The notes beneath the pieces are model-generated. The model saw nothing but the letters and a program-made list of their open reading frames with translations, had not been told where the DNA came from and did no database searches. From Brugia malayi (lineage: Eukaryota > Nematoda > Chromadorea > Rhabditida > Onchocercidae), in the NCBI RefSeq assembly GCF_000002995.4, contig NW_025062478.1, forward strand, positions 2,456,001 to 2,520,000: a DNA stretch of 64,000 nt, given 5' to 3'. Both the position numbers and the translations under genes were made by a program. Below are positions 13,401-27,200 of the stretch, in pieces. How positions within the stretch are numbered: position 1 is the first letter of the stretch; each line of letters begins with the position of its first letter.

Positions 13401-15221
13401 ATAATAAAAATCATTGTTAATATAATTGATTACTGATTACTATTATTATCACATTAATATTATCAATTATAATAATTACTATTACTATTACTATTATTAT
13501 GATTGCATGATGAAAATTTGTAATAATCTGTAAATTTTTAATAGGTTAATCAAAAAATAATGATCAAATATTGTCATATATTGGTGGTAAAAAAAAATGA
13601 AAGCAATTTAATTGATTGATTAAATATGTCGGATATTTGTTGAATAGTCCATGAAAATTTATCTCATAAACTAAATTATCAATTTTATGAAGTAAATTTT
13701 AGAATTACTGATGATAAAGGAGTAATATATTTTGTAGATTTTATTAACTTTGAAATTATCATTATTATTTACTTTATGTTAATTAATTTTAAGTAATGTA
13801 ATTCTAGTCATCCATTACCTTTGATCACGATGAACGAAGTGAATTTTAATTAATTATTTATGATTGAGTGCAATTTGGTGGTGTACTAGGAATAAGTATA
13901 TGATTTCTTATAAGATAATTACCCAAATAGTTCAATTGGTTAATTAATTATGCTTTTTATTTATAAGTTAAAATTAATTAATTATTTGATTGATCAATTT
14001 TATGACTTATATTAGACAATCGATCGGTTAATCGATTGGTAAATTATCATTTGATACAAATGATCAATTATTGCTACTGCTAATGTAGAATTTTTTTTCT
14101 TTTTGAAGTATTTCCAAAATTTTTTTTTTAAATTTTTGGGATAATATCAAATAATCTTCCTAAATTAATATAAATTAACATAAAGTTTTTCTCTCCTTTT
14201 TACTTTTGTTAGCATTGATTTTAATAGATTTGAGTTAATCATTTCATATATTTAATTAATTTTTGAGTGATAATCTGATCAATTCATTTTTGTCATTTAA
14301 TTTTAAATTTTTTGATTAAATAATTTGAAGAAATGAAATGGAAATAAGATTTGATTAAATTTTTTGAGGTATAATTAATAATATTATTATTACTTTGTTC
14401 GTTATTCTGCATATTTTTTTTTTTTTTGCAAAAAAAAAATGTAATAACTATACGGAACGGTTATCATATTTTAATTTCTACCTAATTATCCATTATCATA
14501 ATTTAATTGCCATTCATTTATGAATTATAGTACACTTTAATTTTTTATCAGAATTTAAAAAATATAATGAATTAAGTAATTTAATTGTTATAATTTAATT
14601 TAAATGTTTATCATAATTTTGTTTGATAATTTGTAATTATCATAAGTTAATTAAAATGTTTATCATAGTTAACATTTGTCATAATTTAATTTAAATGTTT
14701 ATCATAATCTATAATTATCATAATTTAATTTGAATGTTTGTCATAATTTATAATTTTCATAACTCAATTTAAATGATTATCATAATTTTCATTTTTTTCA
14801 TCAGTTTTTTCTTTATTTTTTGTTTTTTTTTAAATTATTTATTTTGATATAATTCATTATGAAATGATCCAAATATTAAACATTACTATGATATGCGATG
14901 ATTGGATATTATGTCAAAGTATTATTAATAGATTTTGTTGACCGTTTGACCTTACTAATCATATCATAAAATATAGAGCATTCTCGAGAATTTCTTATCA
15001 TTTACTACCTAAAATATTCTTATCTCTTTTGATATTCGCTATATTACTGTCTCAAAAATTTATCATTGATTTTTTCCAAAAATAATTTATCATATCAAAA
15101 AATTCTAATCTATTAGTATTATCAATGATAATTCGTTTATATTGTAACATTTTTTTTTTTCTTTTTGTTTTTGATTTTCTAACATTTTATTAATTTTTCA
15201 TATATTAAAGAGAAAAAAGGG

Positions 15222-15252
<31 letters not shown>

Positions 15253-18200
15253 GGGGAGAGAGAGGGTTGATAAATTATTGATACATTTATTTTTAACTTC
15301 AATTGATTTAATGCAAATCATTTATATTTAAGCTGTCTATTTTCCACTATTCTAATATTTCTCTTTTTTTTTTATTTCAAATTGATTAAAAAAATAAAAT
15401 TAACAAAAAATTTTTTGCAAAAAATTTTAATTAATTAATATTATTTAGCAGTTGCAAAATATAAAAATATAATTATGTATATGTCATTCATATTTAATTT
15501 AATACTATAATGCTAGCAATTTTTAACGATTGCTAAATTAAATTAACTTTTCACTTATTAACAATTTTGTTTGTTTGTTTGTTTTGTTTACCTTTTCTCA
15601 TTGGGAATTAATTCAATGAATGAAAATTATAGTTGTAATTAATTTTAAATATTTAATTTTGATCAATTTTTAGATTCTCCAATTACAAATCGAAACCGAA
15701 GGACATACATTAGTAAATAACGTTCAACGAACTGTTACCAGGTAATTTCATCGTTTAATTTTCATCGTTGCTGCATTTGTCAACTTTTTTTTTTAGAAAA
15801 GTTTTAATTCAAAAATTAATTTTTTTAAATTATTCTACTCTTTTATATTTGTTCAATTTTTGCATTTATCATATAATAAATGTAATGAAAAGGGAGAAAG
15901 AGAGTGAAGGAGAGAAAGAGAAAAAAAAAAGGTAAACATTTTGTTTACAAAAATTTGTTTACAGAAATTTGGAGGCAAATGAAGATGGAACAGATTGCTG
16001 GATTCAACGACAACAGCGACATTTGAAAACACTAACAAAACGTTGGTATCATTTGTGGATTCGATCGTTGTCGGTGCAATGTCGAATTGAATATCAATTA
16101 GATCATCTTTATTCCGTATGTGTTTTTTTTTTTTGCATTTAAATTTAATTAAAAAATATTTGAATAATAAATAATTGATTTTTAATTCACTAAAATAAAT
16201 AATAGCAAAAATTTTTATTTAATTTAATTTTAATTTACTAAAATAAAAAATAGCAAAAATTTTTGTTTAATTTAATTTTAATTTACTGAAATAAAATAAT
16301 AGCAAAAATATTTATTTTTTATTTTTTGTTTAGTTTATTGAAATAAATAATAACAAAAATATTTATTCTATTTATTTATTTAATTTTTTTTTTGGTTATT
16401 GAATGTTAATAGTTTATCATTTTAAATGTTCAAAAAGTATTTTTGAAATGAAAATGAAATTTACTAATTGTTGAAAATTGTAGTAATTTGGAATGAATTT
16501 TTTAAACAATCAAAATAAATTAACTTCTTCAATTATCTTTTCTATATTACTAAATTAATTCCTTTTAAAAAAATAAATGAATAAATTGTAATTAAAACTT
16601 ATTTTTAAACTTTTTGGATTAATTTTCATCTCACTTTCTTTTTTTTTTGTGGGGGGGAAGATTCCTTCCCCTCATTGTTTAAAAAAATCTTTAAATAATT
16701 TACTACTTAGTTTAATACTTTTTAATAGTTTATTTTAGTTTCTTTTTTTTTTTTTTATTTTTAAATAGTTTACTACCTGATTTAATACTTTTTAATAATT
16801 TATTTTAATTTCTTGTTTTCTTTCTCAGATTATTTGAGACATTTTATTCAATACTTTAATTATCTATGATCATTTAAAAAAAAGATTCATTCACATTTGC
16901 AACCAATAATTATTCTGATCTATTCAAATTAATGATAATATATTGATAATAGTTTATCATTCAAATATTTATCACAAACTATCTTTAGTTATTTGCACTT
17001 TTTAAATTTCATTATTAATATATTAAAATTCAAAAATTTTCCGTTTAATTTTATTTCTGTTTGATGCTATAAATTTTATTTGAGAATAACAAAAATAGGA
17101 ATTGAATTTAATTTTATCCTTCATTTTAATATAATACATCTATCTTCCATGGCATAAATAATTTCTTTCTATTAATTTTCAATTTATACATATAAATTTA
17201 TCTGCTCTTTCTAATTTTCATATTTTTGAATTAATTTCTCATAGGTGTGGCAATTTGAATTTATTTGACAAATATCGATTGATCGATAATCTGACATACT
17301 TTCAATCATTACTAATCTTTTTTGTTTTGACCAAATTTCAATAAATATTTCGATTGGATTATCATTCATTTTATATTTTATTCTCTCATTTTTTTTTTTC
17401 TTTTCTTCTTCTCATTTCATTTTTAAAATGTTTAATCAAAGAATCACAATTTTATTTATTTATTTTTTTTGTTTTCTTTTACGTTTTTGATATATTTGTA
17501 ATTTTTTTTATTAGCATTTTCATTATTTTATCAAAAAAAGAAAAGAATATATGTATATAAAAAGTTATTTATAAAATAATCATTTTATTATTAATTAAAC
17601 ATTACTTAAATACTATTTTTATACAATTAAAAAATATTTTTTTCCCATTTTTAATAGAAAATAGGAAAATTTTTTTTTTTTCTTTTTGGATTAAAATTTA
17701 CATTCATAATAATAATAATAATAATACTTAATTATTATTCAGCTCAATTTTGAGTCACGCATAGTGACCTAATTTTACGCTGAATTTCCTCTAATTATTA
17801 GTGTCAATTTCTTCCTCATTTTAAAACCACATTTATTCTACTCTTATGATTTTATTATATATGATAGGAATGTTATTAAAATGCATCGATGCATTTTCAT
17901 CTTTTCTTTATATTTTTCTTTTCTCTTTTTTTTTTTTTTTTTTTTTTTCAAATTTATATTTTATTATTCCCATCATTTCGCGTGATTTATCAAAATTTTT
18001 GATGCGTTATTTCAATTATTCATTTTAAGAAAAAAAAAAAAAAAATCAAATTTCATTAACTTTCTTTCATATTTTATTTCATTTTTGTGTCAGTTTTGTT
18101 AAAAAATTTTCACTGTTATTTAATATACGTTTTTGGCACCAAAATATTAATTATTATTCATCATCAATAATAATTATAATAATAAACTAATGTCGAATAA

Positions 18201-21200
18201 TTCATCTCAATGTAATGAATTGAACACTTAATACTTTTATTATTACTATTATTACTGCTATTATTATTAGTAGTAGTATTACTACTATTATTATTACTAT
18301 ATTATTATTATTATTATCGTCAATTATTATCAATAATTATCGTTATTATCGTCACTAATTATTATTATCAGTATTATCATTAATTACTATATTTATTATT
18401 ATTGTTATTAATGTTATTGTTATTAATCGTATCCATTATTATTATTATTGTATTTGTTATTACCATTACTTTCATCCATTATCATTGTTATTACTGTTAC
18501 TGTTGTTATTGTTATTATTATTGCTTTCATCCACCATTATTATTACCGTCACTATTATTATTATTATTAGTATTACTTCTTTTATCCATTATTACTATTA
18601 TTATTATTTATAAGTAATATGCTATAACCAATCTCAATTAACAACATTTTAGCATGCAATCAAATGATAACAATGAAATGAAATGAGTGAATCCTTTCCC
18701 TCTACAATTGTTCCTAATTTCTATTCATTAGATGGGCGCTAATGTCTCTAAACTTCATTCAAATTCTGTTATTCTTACAATTTCGTTTAGGCTAAAATCT
18801 TTTTATTACTTTTATTATTATTCACTTTCTCTTTCTTATTAATCATATAAACTATCATTTCTCTAAAATATATTTCACTATTTTAGTTATAATAATTTTA
18901 AGTAATTTTTTAAAAATTGTTTATTTCTTTTTCCTACAGCTAACAACAAAAATATTTAAAGGAAGAAAGTTATGCATAAAATATATTAAGAAAGGAATAA
19001 ATATTTTTTTTTTAAAAAAAATACATATATATATAAAATTTTCATATAAATATGGTAGCAGCTGTTTACATTTATTTGAATAATACATTCTTCTTGTTTA
19101 CATTAAAATTAATACAAAAAAAAAGAGAAAAAAAAACTGAAAAAATTTTTTTGTTTCTTTTTTTTTTTACTTTTTCCCTAATTTTGCTTATTTATATTTG
19201 TAACAATGATTGTGTAAATAGCTTTGCTTTCCTTTTTTTGAAAATAAAAATTAAAAAAAAAAAAAAAAAAACATAAAAATAAAGCACAAATCGATGTAAT
19301 TTCTTTCTTTTCAAAATGTATTTATGTCTCTTTTCATTTGTTGACATATATTTAATGTAAGTAAACGTACATTTCACACTTTTTCCATTTTTCCGTTTCT
19401 TTCTTCCGTTTTTTTTTTCCTTTTCCTTTTCAATTAAGAAACTTTTTGATTAGAGAGAGAAAGAGGGAGAGAGAGAGAGAAAGAGTGAGAAAGAAAGAAA
19501 GAAAAAATGAACAAAAACCAAATTATTTTAATTAAATTATTTATTCAGTGATAACTTTTATCAAATAAATGGTTAACATATGCTACTTGTACACTTTTTT
19601 TTTTTTCACTTGCTTTAATTTTAAATTTTATCAGTAATTAATTACTTATCTTTTTTTTTTGATAATTTCATGAAAAATTTATTAATTTAGATAATCTTTT
19701 AGATTATTTTATTCATTCAAAATAATTACAGTAAATATTTTTTATTTTTCAAATATAAATTGATAAATTGATAATATATGTAAAATAAAGTATAACTATT
19801 TTTTTTGAAAAAAAAAAGTAAAATATTTGAGAAATTAATAAACTAAGCAATAAGTATGGAAATTTTTGTTTTTTTTTTTTCTTTTAAATATGCTTTAAAA
19901 ATTTGAGAAAAAAAACTTTTTCCCTTCTTTTGCTGGCAATTGAAGTAATTGTATTAAAAATGAAAAAGAAAATCGATTTTTATTTCTTTATATTGATAAT
20001 CAATGTTTTATGTGTATGTATGTATGTGTGTGTATGTGTGCATGTGTGCATGTATGTATGTATGTATGATAAAAGTATGAAGCAGTGATAAGAGTAATCG
20101 TTATAGTGACAAATATATCAATAATGAATCATTTGTAAATAATAACTAAGGTAAGGTAAAGGTAAGCTATAAAAGTAAGATGAATATCATATTGAAGTAA
20201 TATTTACACTAATAGTAATTAATATTTACTCTAAAATAGTAACATTTACTCTAATAGTAACTGATATGTAATTAAGGTAAGGTAAGTAGTAGAACATATT
20301 ATAGTAATATTTACCCTAAAATAGTAACATTTACTCTAATAGTAACTAATATGTAATTAAGGTAAGGTAAGGTAAGTTGTAGATTTATTCTTATTAACGT
20401 TTACCTTTAATAATAACATTTACCCAATTAGTAACTAACATTTGCCCTAATTAGTAAAACAAGTTTTTTCTTTTTGTTTGTTTGCAAGGAAATTTTTTAA
20501 TTGATACAAAATAATGAAAGAATTTGTAATTCTTCTATAATTGAATTGATTTTTGCTCTTAAAATTAAAATTTTAAAATAAAAATGGTAACTTTTTTTTT
20601 TTCTTTTTTATGATAAAATAAATTATTCATTTCTCTTTAAATGAGTTAAATTATTCAAGGAAAAACTGAAAGATTTCTTTCCTTTCTTTTTTCCATGTCT
20701 CATTGATATCCATTGGGATTTTAATTGATAAATTATTATATATATATTTTCCTTCTACTTCTTTCCTTCTCCTCTCCCTCTCTCTATCTTTCTCTCTCTT
20801 TATTTTCCTGTCATTTCTTTTTTTCAATTTTTAAAATGAAATAAGATTAGATTTAGTTTATATTTTTTGTTATATCCAATATCATTTATCCTATACTATC
20901 TTTTTTTTAAAAATTAATTTTTTCTCTTTTTTAAAAATTATTTTTTTTTTTTTGATATTTAATTATTACTAAGCTTAGTTGTTCAAAAAAAAAAGAAAGA
21001 AAGAGAAAAAGTAAACAATGATAAATTCAACAATTTGAAATTTTATTTTGACGTAAATAAATCAATTATCTCATAAATTATACACACTTATTTACCATCA
21101 AAAAAAAAAAAAAAAATACATACCTGAAATGAATTAAACAGGTTAAAAGGGTAAAAAAACAAATTGATAGCAATAATCTTTTAATTTTTGTTTTCAATAA

Positions 21201-24200
21201 TCTAGATAATTATTAAATTTTCAAATATTAAAAACGTTTCATTGAATATTATTATCTATCTTCTCTCTTTCAAATACACCTGTCAATCTACAAACATATT
21301 CATTTTACCTGTCATAAAATTAATTGTCTCTCTCTCTCTCTCTCTCCCTTTAATAAGCATAATTCTATTCTAACCTTTTATTAGCAAATAGCGCAATACA
21401 GGTTCATTTTACCTGTCCTAAATTAATTCATTTTACCTTTCTTTCTTCCTATTTTCGCAATTAGCACTTTACCTTTACCTGTGATTATCTCTTTACCTGT
21501 CCTTTCATCCCTTTATACTGCTTATGGTATTTATTACCTTTATTGAAAAGGTAATTCAGTAATTAATTTTTTACACTTTTTAATAATTTATTCATTCATT
21601 TATTTATTGCATTATTTTGTAGAAATTTCATGGAAAATTTGTAAAAAAGTGTTTAAATTATTTTAATTCATTGCAAAAAAAAATTAAATTTTTTTTTGCA
21701 AGAATTTGACATTTCCAATATTTCTAACTTTGATACCAATTCAAATCTTTTCACTTATTTAAAAATTACTGAAATAGTTTTCTAGGATTTTTTTTTTTTT
21801 TTTTGTATGATTATTAAATACTCATTTAAATTATTTGCTTTTTATTTTTTATTATTACTAAACATCAATTTAAGTTAGAGATTATTTAAATTATCGACAA
21901 ATCATTTAAATTATCTTAAATTATTGAAAAAAAAATTTTAATTATTGTGATAAATTTAATTTTAAGAAATTTAATTACTTATACTGAGCTCTTTGCAATT
22001 TTTCATGTATACCATCTTGCTGAAATTTTTGTTTACATTTCTTAAACATTTTAATGACAATATGATTAACAAATATATTATGGTGAGCTTTTACATTTTG
22101 TCATTTTTGAAATATTAAAAATTAAAATTCAAACTTTTATATTTCTATTATTACTTCTTAAAGTTATTAAAGCTAAACGAAACAAATTGTTTTATCATTA
22201 AAAAAAGAAATTTGTCACTTATTCATTTTTTTTTTTTTTTTTAGATTTTGTACTCATTCACTTATAATTGAAGTAGCAATGAGATATCGAAATTCTATTA
22301 AAAGACATTTTTTTTTTTTATTTTTCTTATTTTCAAATTTTTAAATAATATTTTAGATTTTTTTAACCGCTATTTTTTTCACTTTTTTTTTGCTCTTTTT
22401 TGTTTAATTCTTTTTTTTTTTTCGCTCAAAAAGAATATTTGCTAAGTAAATATAGTACGATTGTGATAAATATGCTGAAGAGATAGTTCATCGATCACTT
22501 CTGATCTGATAAATATATGAACTTTAACCTTATCAGTGAATAGTGACTTCCAATGAAATTAATATTTTGTAAAAAAAAAACAAATTTTTTTCATGTTTGA
22601 TCATAATTTTTATCAATCGATCGATATGATCATTTGTGATAATAGTAAAAGGAGAAAGAATAATTTGAATTCTGAAAAGGTTTTAAGCTCTATTTTTAAT
22701 GATAATTATTGAGATAGGATTTGATTTAATTACTTATGATAATAATTAATTATTGATGTTAAAAAAGATAAAAATGATAAAGTCGTGTGTGATATATTGC
22801 TTAGATGGAGGAATTCATTTCTTTGAAGTGATCTTATCACTGCACAATAAATGTAAATGTTTTAATATAAGAATAAAAACTGGAAAAGACTAGTGATAAG
22901 AGCTGCTAACGTCTTATTATACCTTATCAGATCAATCTATTGTCTACAGTCTTTTGAAATTTCTTTGCCAATATTTAAAATTATCAATGATATTTGCTTG
23001 ATAATGATCATAGCATACTTAATGATAGCAGTACAATAATATTAATAATAATAAATAAATAATGATGATAATAATGTCGACAATCAATAAATGGTGAATG
23101 ATAATGTTAGCGATGATAATGTATAATCGCTATAATAATTAATAATAAATAATAATAACATAATGATGATATTAATGATAATAAATGATAATAGTAAATA
23201 ATAGCAAAAATAAGATAATAATATCTGCAAATAATAGTAATAATAATAAATAATGACAGATAATGGTAATAATGGCAGATAATATTAATAATATTAACAA
23301 ATAGCAATAAATAATAGTAAATAATAATAACAAATAATTATAACAATAGATAATAATAATATCGACAATGATAATAATATTAATAATAATAAATAGTAAT
23401 AATATATAATAACAAATAATAATAATAATAACAGATATCTACAAATAATATTGATAGTAATAGTAAATAATAATAATAATAAATGATAGTAATAAAGCCA
23501 GATGATAATAATAATAATAATAGTAATACGATTATTGTATAACTAATTGTAATATTGAAAATGGCAAACGATTAATACAAATGAATGAAAAAGTTTATTT
23601 GATGAGAAATTCAAGAGTTGTATTATTATGCAAACAAAATGTGATGTTTATAAACTCTTCGAAATAATAATAATAATAATAAAAGGATAAGAATAAGTAG
23701 TTGTAATATTACTAATATAACTTTCCTCATACACTCACGTGATCACATCACATCACATCACATCACATTACTTTATGACATTCACTTTACGACAATCACA
23801 ACAAACTTTTTCGCTTTGTTATTTTGTTTGCATGCGCAATTTGCAATTTTATTTACTGATAAGCATTATTTATAATCTCAAATACTTATGTTTTTTTTTT
23901 ATAGTATATGCTAATTTGGTTATTTTTTATATATAATTTTTGTTAGTGTATTTATAGGTGATTGTTATAATTTGATATTTTCATGAAAAGTTTGATTTAG
24001 AAGAATAAAATTAATGAAAGTTAAGGAAAATAATAAATGCATAAATAATAAATTTATAAGCAAATGAAATGAAATTTTTTTTTTAATTTTGCTGATAGTA
24101 TTATGTTTCATGCAGAGTGATGAGGAATCAGAGAGTGATCCGGAATTATGGTTGTTAATAATGCTATGTTTTTTTTTTTTTTTTTTTTGCAGAGTGATGA

Positions 24201-27200
24201 GGAATCAGAGAGTGATCCGGAATTACGAGAACCACAGGTGAAACGGCGACGTTTTCATAGTAGTGATAAAAAACGGATGAAATATGAGGAAACGGATGAA
24301 TTAGGAAGAGGAAGTGACGAAGATATCATACCATTTGCTGAAGAAGAATACGAAAGTATCAACTGCGAAACGATGCCGCAAACTGAGTTTGTATCAGTGT
24401 AATCAAATATTATTGATATGATAAGTAGAGGGAGGGAGAGAGAGAGAGAGAGAGAGAGAGAAAGAAAGAAAGAAAAAGTTTTATGAAATATTAAAAATAT
24501 GTTTACAACGTCAAAATTATTGATTGATTGTTAGTTATATTTCATATTAACTGAATGAATAAGTGATTATTATTATTAGTAAAAATAAATAAGTGATAAT
24601 ATTAATTGATAATTGTTAAGGGAATGAATTTATTAAATGAATGAATAAGTGATTATTGTTAGTAAAAATAAATAAGTGATAATATTAATTGATAATTGTT
24701 AAGGGAATGAATTTATTAAATGAATGAATAAGTAGAATTAGTAAGTAAACAAATTGGATAATTTTGTCAAATTATTATCAATTCAGGAAAAAATTATCAA
24801 AGAATTTTAGAGAGGAAAATTTATGGAAAAATGATGAAAAAATGAAATTAGATGAGTCAACAACATCATCATTATCATCAACAACAACAACAATAACTAA
24901 TAATAGCTATACAATAGAACATCATCATTCTGATATTGATAATTTCTTCAATGATAATACGAATAAATTACAAGGAGTGAATTCTCATGCAGCGTATGTT
25001 TTTTTTTTTTTTTTTTTAATTTATTAATTTGAATTATTTTATTCAAATAATTCAATTATTTTAATTAAATAATATTGATGGATGGTAAATTACAACATTT
25101 GCTTGTTACTAGAATTTTGGATTAATTTATTAATAATTATTATCAAAATTATCAATTCATTCAGATAAAAAAAGAAAAAAAAACAGTTACATTTTGCCAT
25201 TTTTCTTTTTTTCGGGTAAAAAAAGTACCAATTTATTATCCTATAAGCTAGGATTATTCTTTTTTTAAAAAAAAAAAAAAAAAATTTGATATATGAATAT
25301 ATTTTTCACTTTTAAATTAAATAAATAAGGTAAAGTTTAATAATAAATGTTTTTCTAATTTTTTTATTCTATAGAAATAGATAATATAAAAGAAACGGAT
25401 GACTTATCTTCCGCATTTCCGGATTTTTTATGAGCCAATCATGGTAAATTATTTGTTCATTAAAAAATCCTTTTTGTATGAGTATTAGAGGATTTACTAT
25501 TAAGTGAATTATTTTATCATTTATCAGTGGAAAATTTCTTCATTTAAATGTTTAAAACTGTAATAATTTACTGTTTAAAATTTATCAAATATTATAATAA
25601 ATATTTAATTTATTTTAAGTTTTCCATCACCAACAGATACTGATGAGCAACGACGACAACGAATTCAATACTCACCGGTGAAAAGTTTCTATAAGACAGT
25701 ACCACTAGATGAAACTGGTAAGTCATCTTTTGTCACCATTTTTAATCATCCGTGTTATGTCACCACTTCATACGTTTGATCATTATTTTTGTCACCATTT
25801 TACACTTTTGGTCATCTTTGTCACCATTTCACACTTTTTTTTTTAGTCATCTTTGTCACCATTTCACACTTTTGGTCATCTTTGTCACCATTTCACACTT
25901 TTGGTCATCTTTGTCACCATTTCACACTTTTTTTTTAGTCATCTTTGTCACCGTTTCACACTTTCAGTTATTTTTGTCACCATTTCACACTTTCAGTCAT
26001 TTTTGTCACCATTTCACACTTTCAGTCATTTTTGTCACCATTTCACACTTTCAGTCATTTTTGTCACCATTTCACACTTTCAGTCATTTTTGTCACCATT
26101 TCACACTTTCAGTCATTTTTGTCACCATTTCACACTTTCAGTCATTTTTGTCACCATTTCATACTATCACATTTTTTATCTAATATTACTTTATGACTTA
26201 TAAATGGCTATTATTTAAGTTATAATATTTACAAGCACTATTTTCAGCATTTCTTACCAGTTAATTAATCAACAATTTATAATCTTGAATATTTGAAATT
26301 AACTCTACTAAAATATACCGATAAAAATATCAAATAAATATTTTTACTATCATTCATTATAGATAGGTTTTTCTTTTTTTTAAAAATAAAATCTGAAAAA
26401 TTACTTTTTTTTAAAATAAATGCTTATAAAATTATAAATCTTTTTCTAATAAATTTATAAATTCTATTACATGAAGGAAAGAAATAAAGAAAAATTATAA
26501 AATAATATTTATATTATTATAGGTGCAACAGATACAGAAATGACACGGGTACCAATATCAGGTTGGTCTACTAGTAATTTAGGTTATCCAACAACAGATA
26601 TGCATGTGCTTACCGATTCATTAATTGTGAATACGGAAGAGGAACCTGAAATGGATGCTAATGGTGATATTAAGGTTTCTTTTCTAAAAATCTTTTTTAT
26701 GCAATATTTATTAAAAATAATTTCTTTTTTTTTTAGATTTTATAATGGCATATTATTTAATATGTTATTTTTTGATATTAAGGTTTAATATTATTTCTAA
26801 ATATCTTTTTTATTTTTATTTTTTATTTTTTTATTATTTCTTTTTTAGAATTTATAAATTTATAAGAAAAAAAATGAATATTATTTTATTTAACAGGAAA
26901 TCTTATCAATGTTAGATGATGAAAATGGTAATCCGAAATGGGAAGAATTTGAACGACAAGGTACTCAATGGCGTGAATTTAAATATGGCAAAACTCGTTA
27001 TCAGTTATCTTTTAAGCGTAAATGGCTTCTTAGCTGTGATGATAATAATGATAAGGTTTGTTTATATGCTACCGTATTAGTTTTAATTTAATTAAATAAT
27101 TCAATCATTACTGTTTAAATTCCGTTTAATTAATATATTTGTAAATTTTTGCTACTAGATTAATGAAATTGATTTTAAAGAATTTATAAAAAAAAATAAC

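Larger units (their letters stand above)
16116..24192 (+). other. 8 kb intron, largest gap in the KASH gene
   Basis: I find no supportable exon. It holds a TTA/ATT tract (18236-18610), a GA tract near 19455-19500, a GTAAGG-rich array (20145-20455), TTCATTTTACCTGTC copies (21295-21500), a long TAA/GAT tract (23030-23530) and a CATCA run by an E-box (23735-23770). A small or fast-evolving exon could be missed. Confidence 0.5.

Noticed and set aside
24116..24150. First copy of exon 7 start as a real 35-base microexon
   Set aside because: Including it puts exon 7 into a frame that stops at TGA within about 15 codons.
25752..26203. Three overlapping ORFs of 83-143 codons with FVTISHF repeats
   Set aside because: They are the 29-bp minisatellite read in three frames; intronic.
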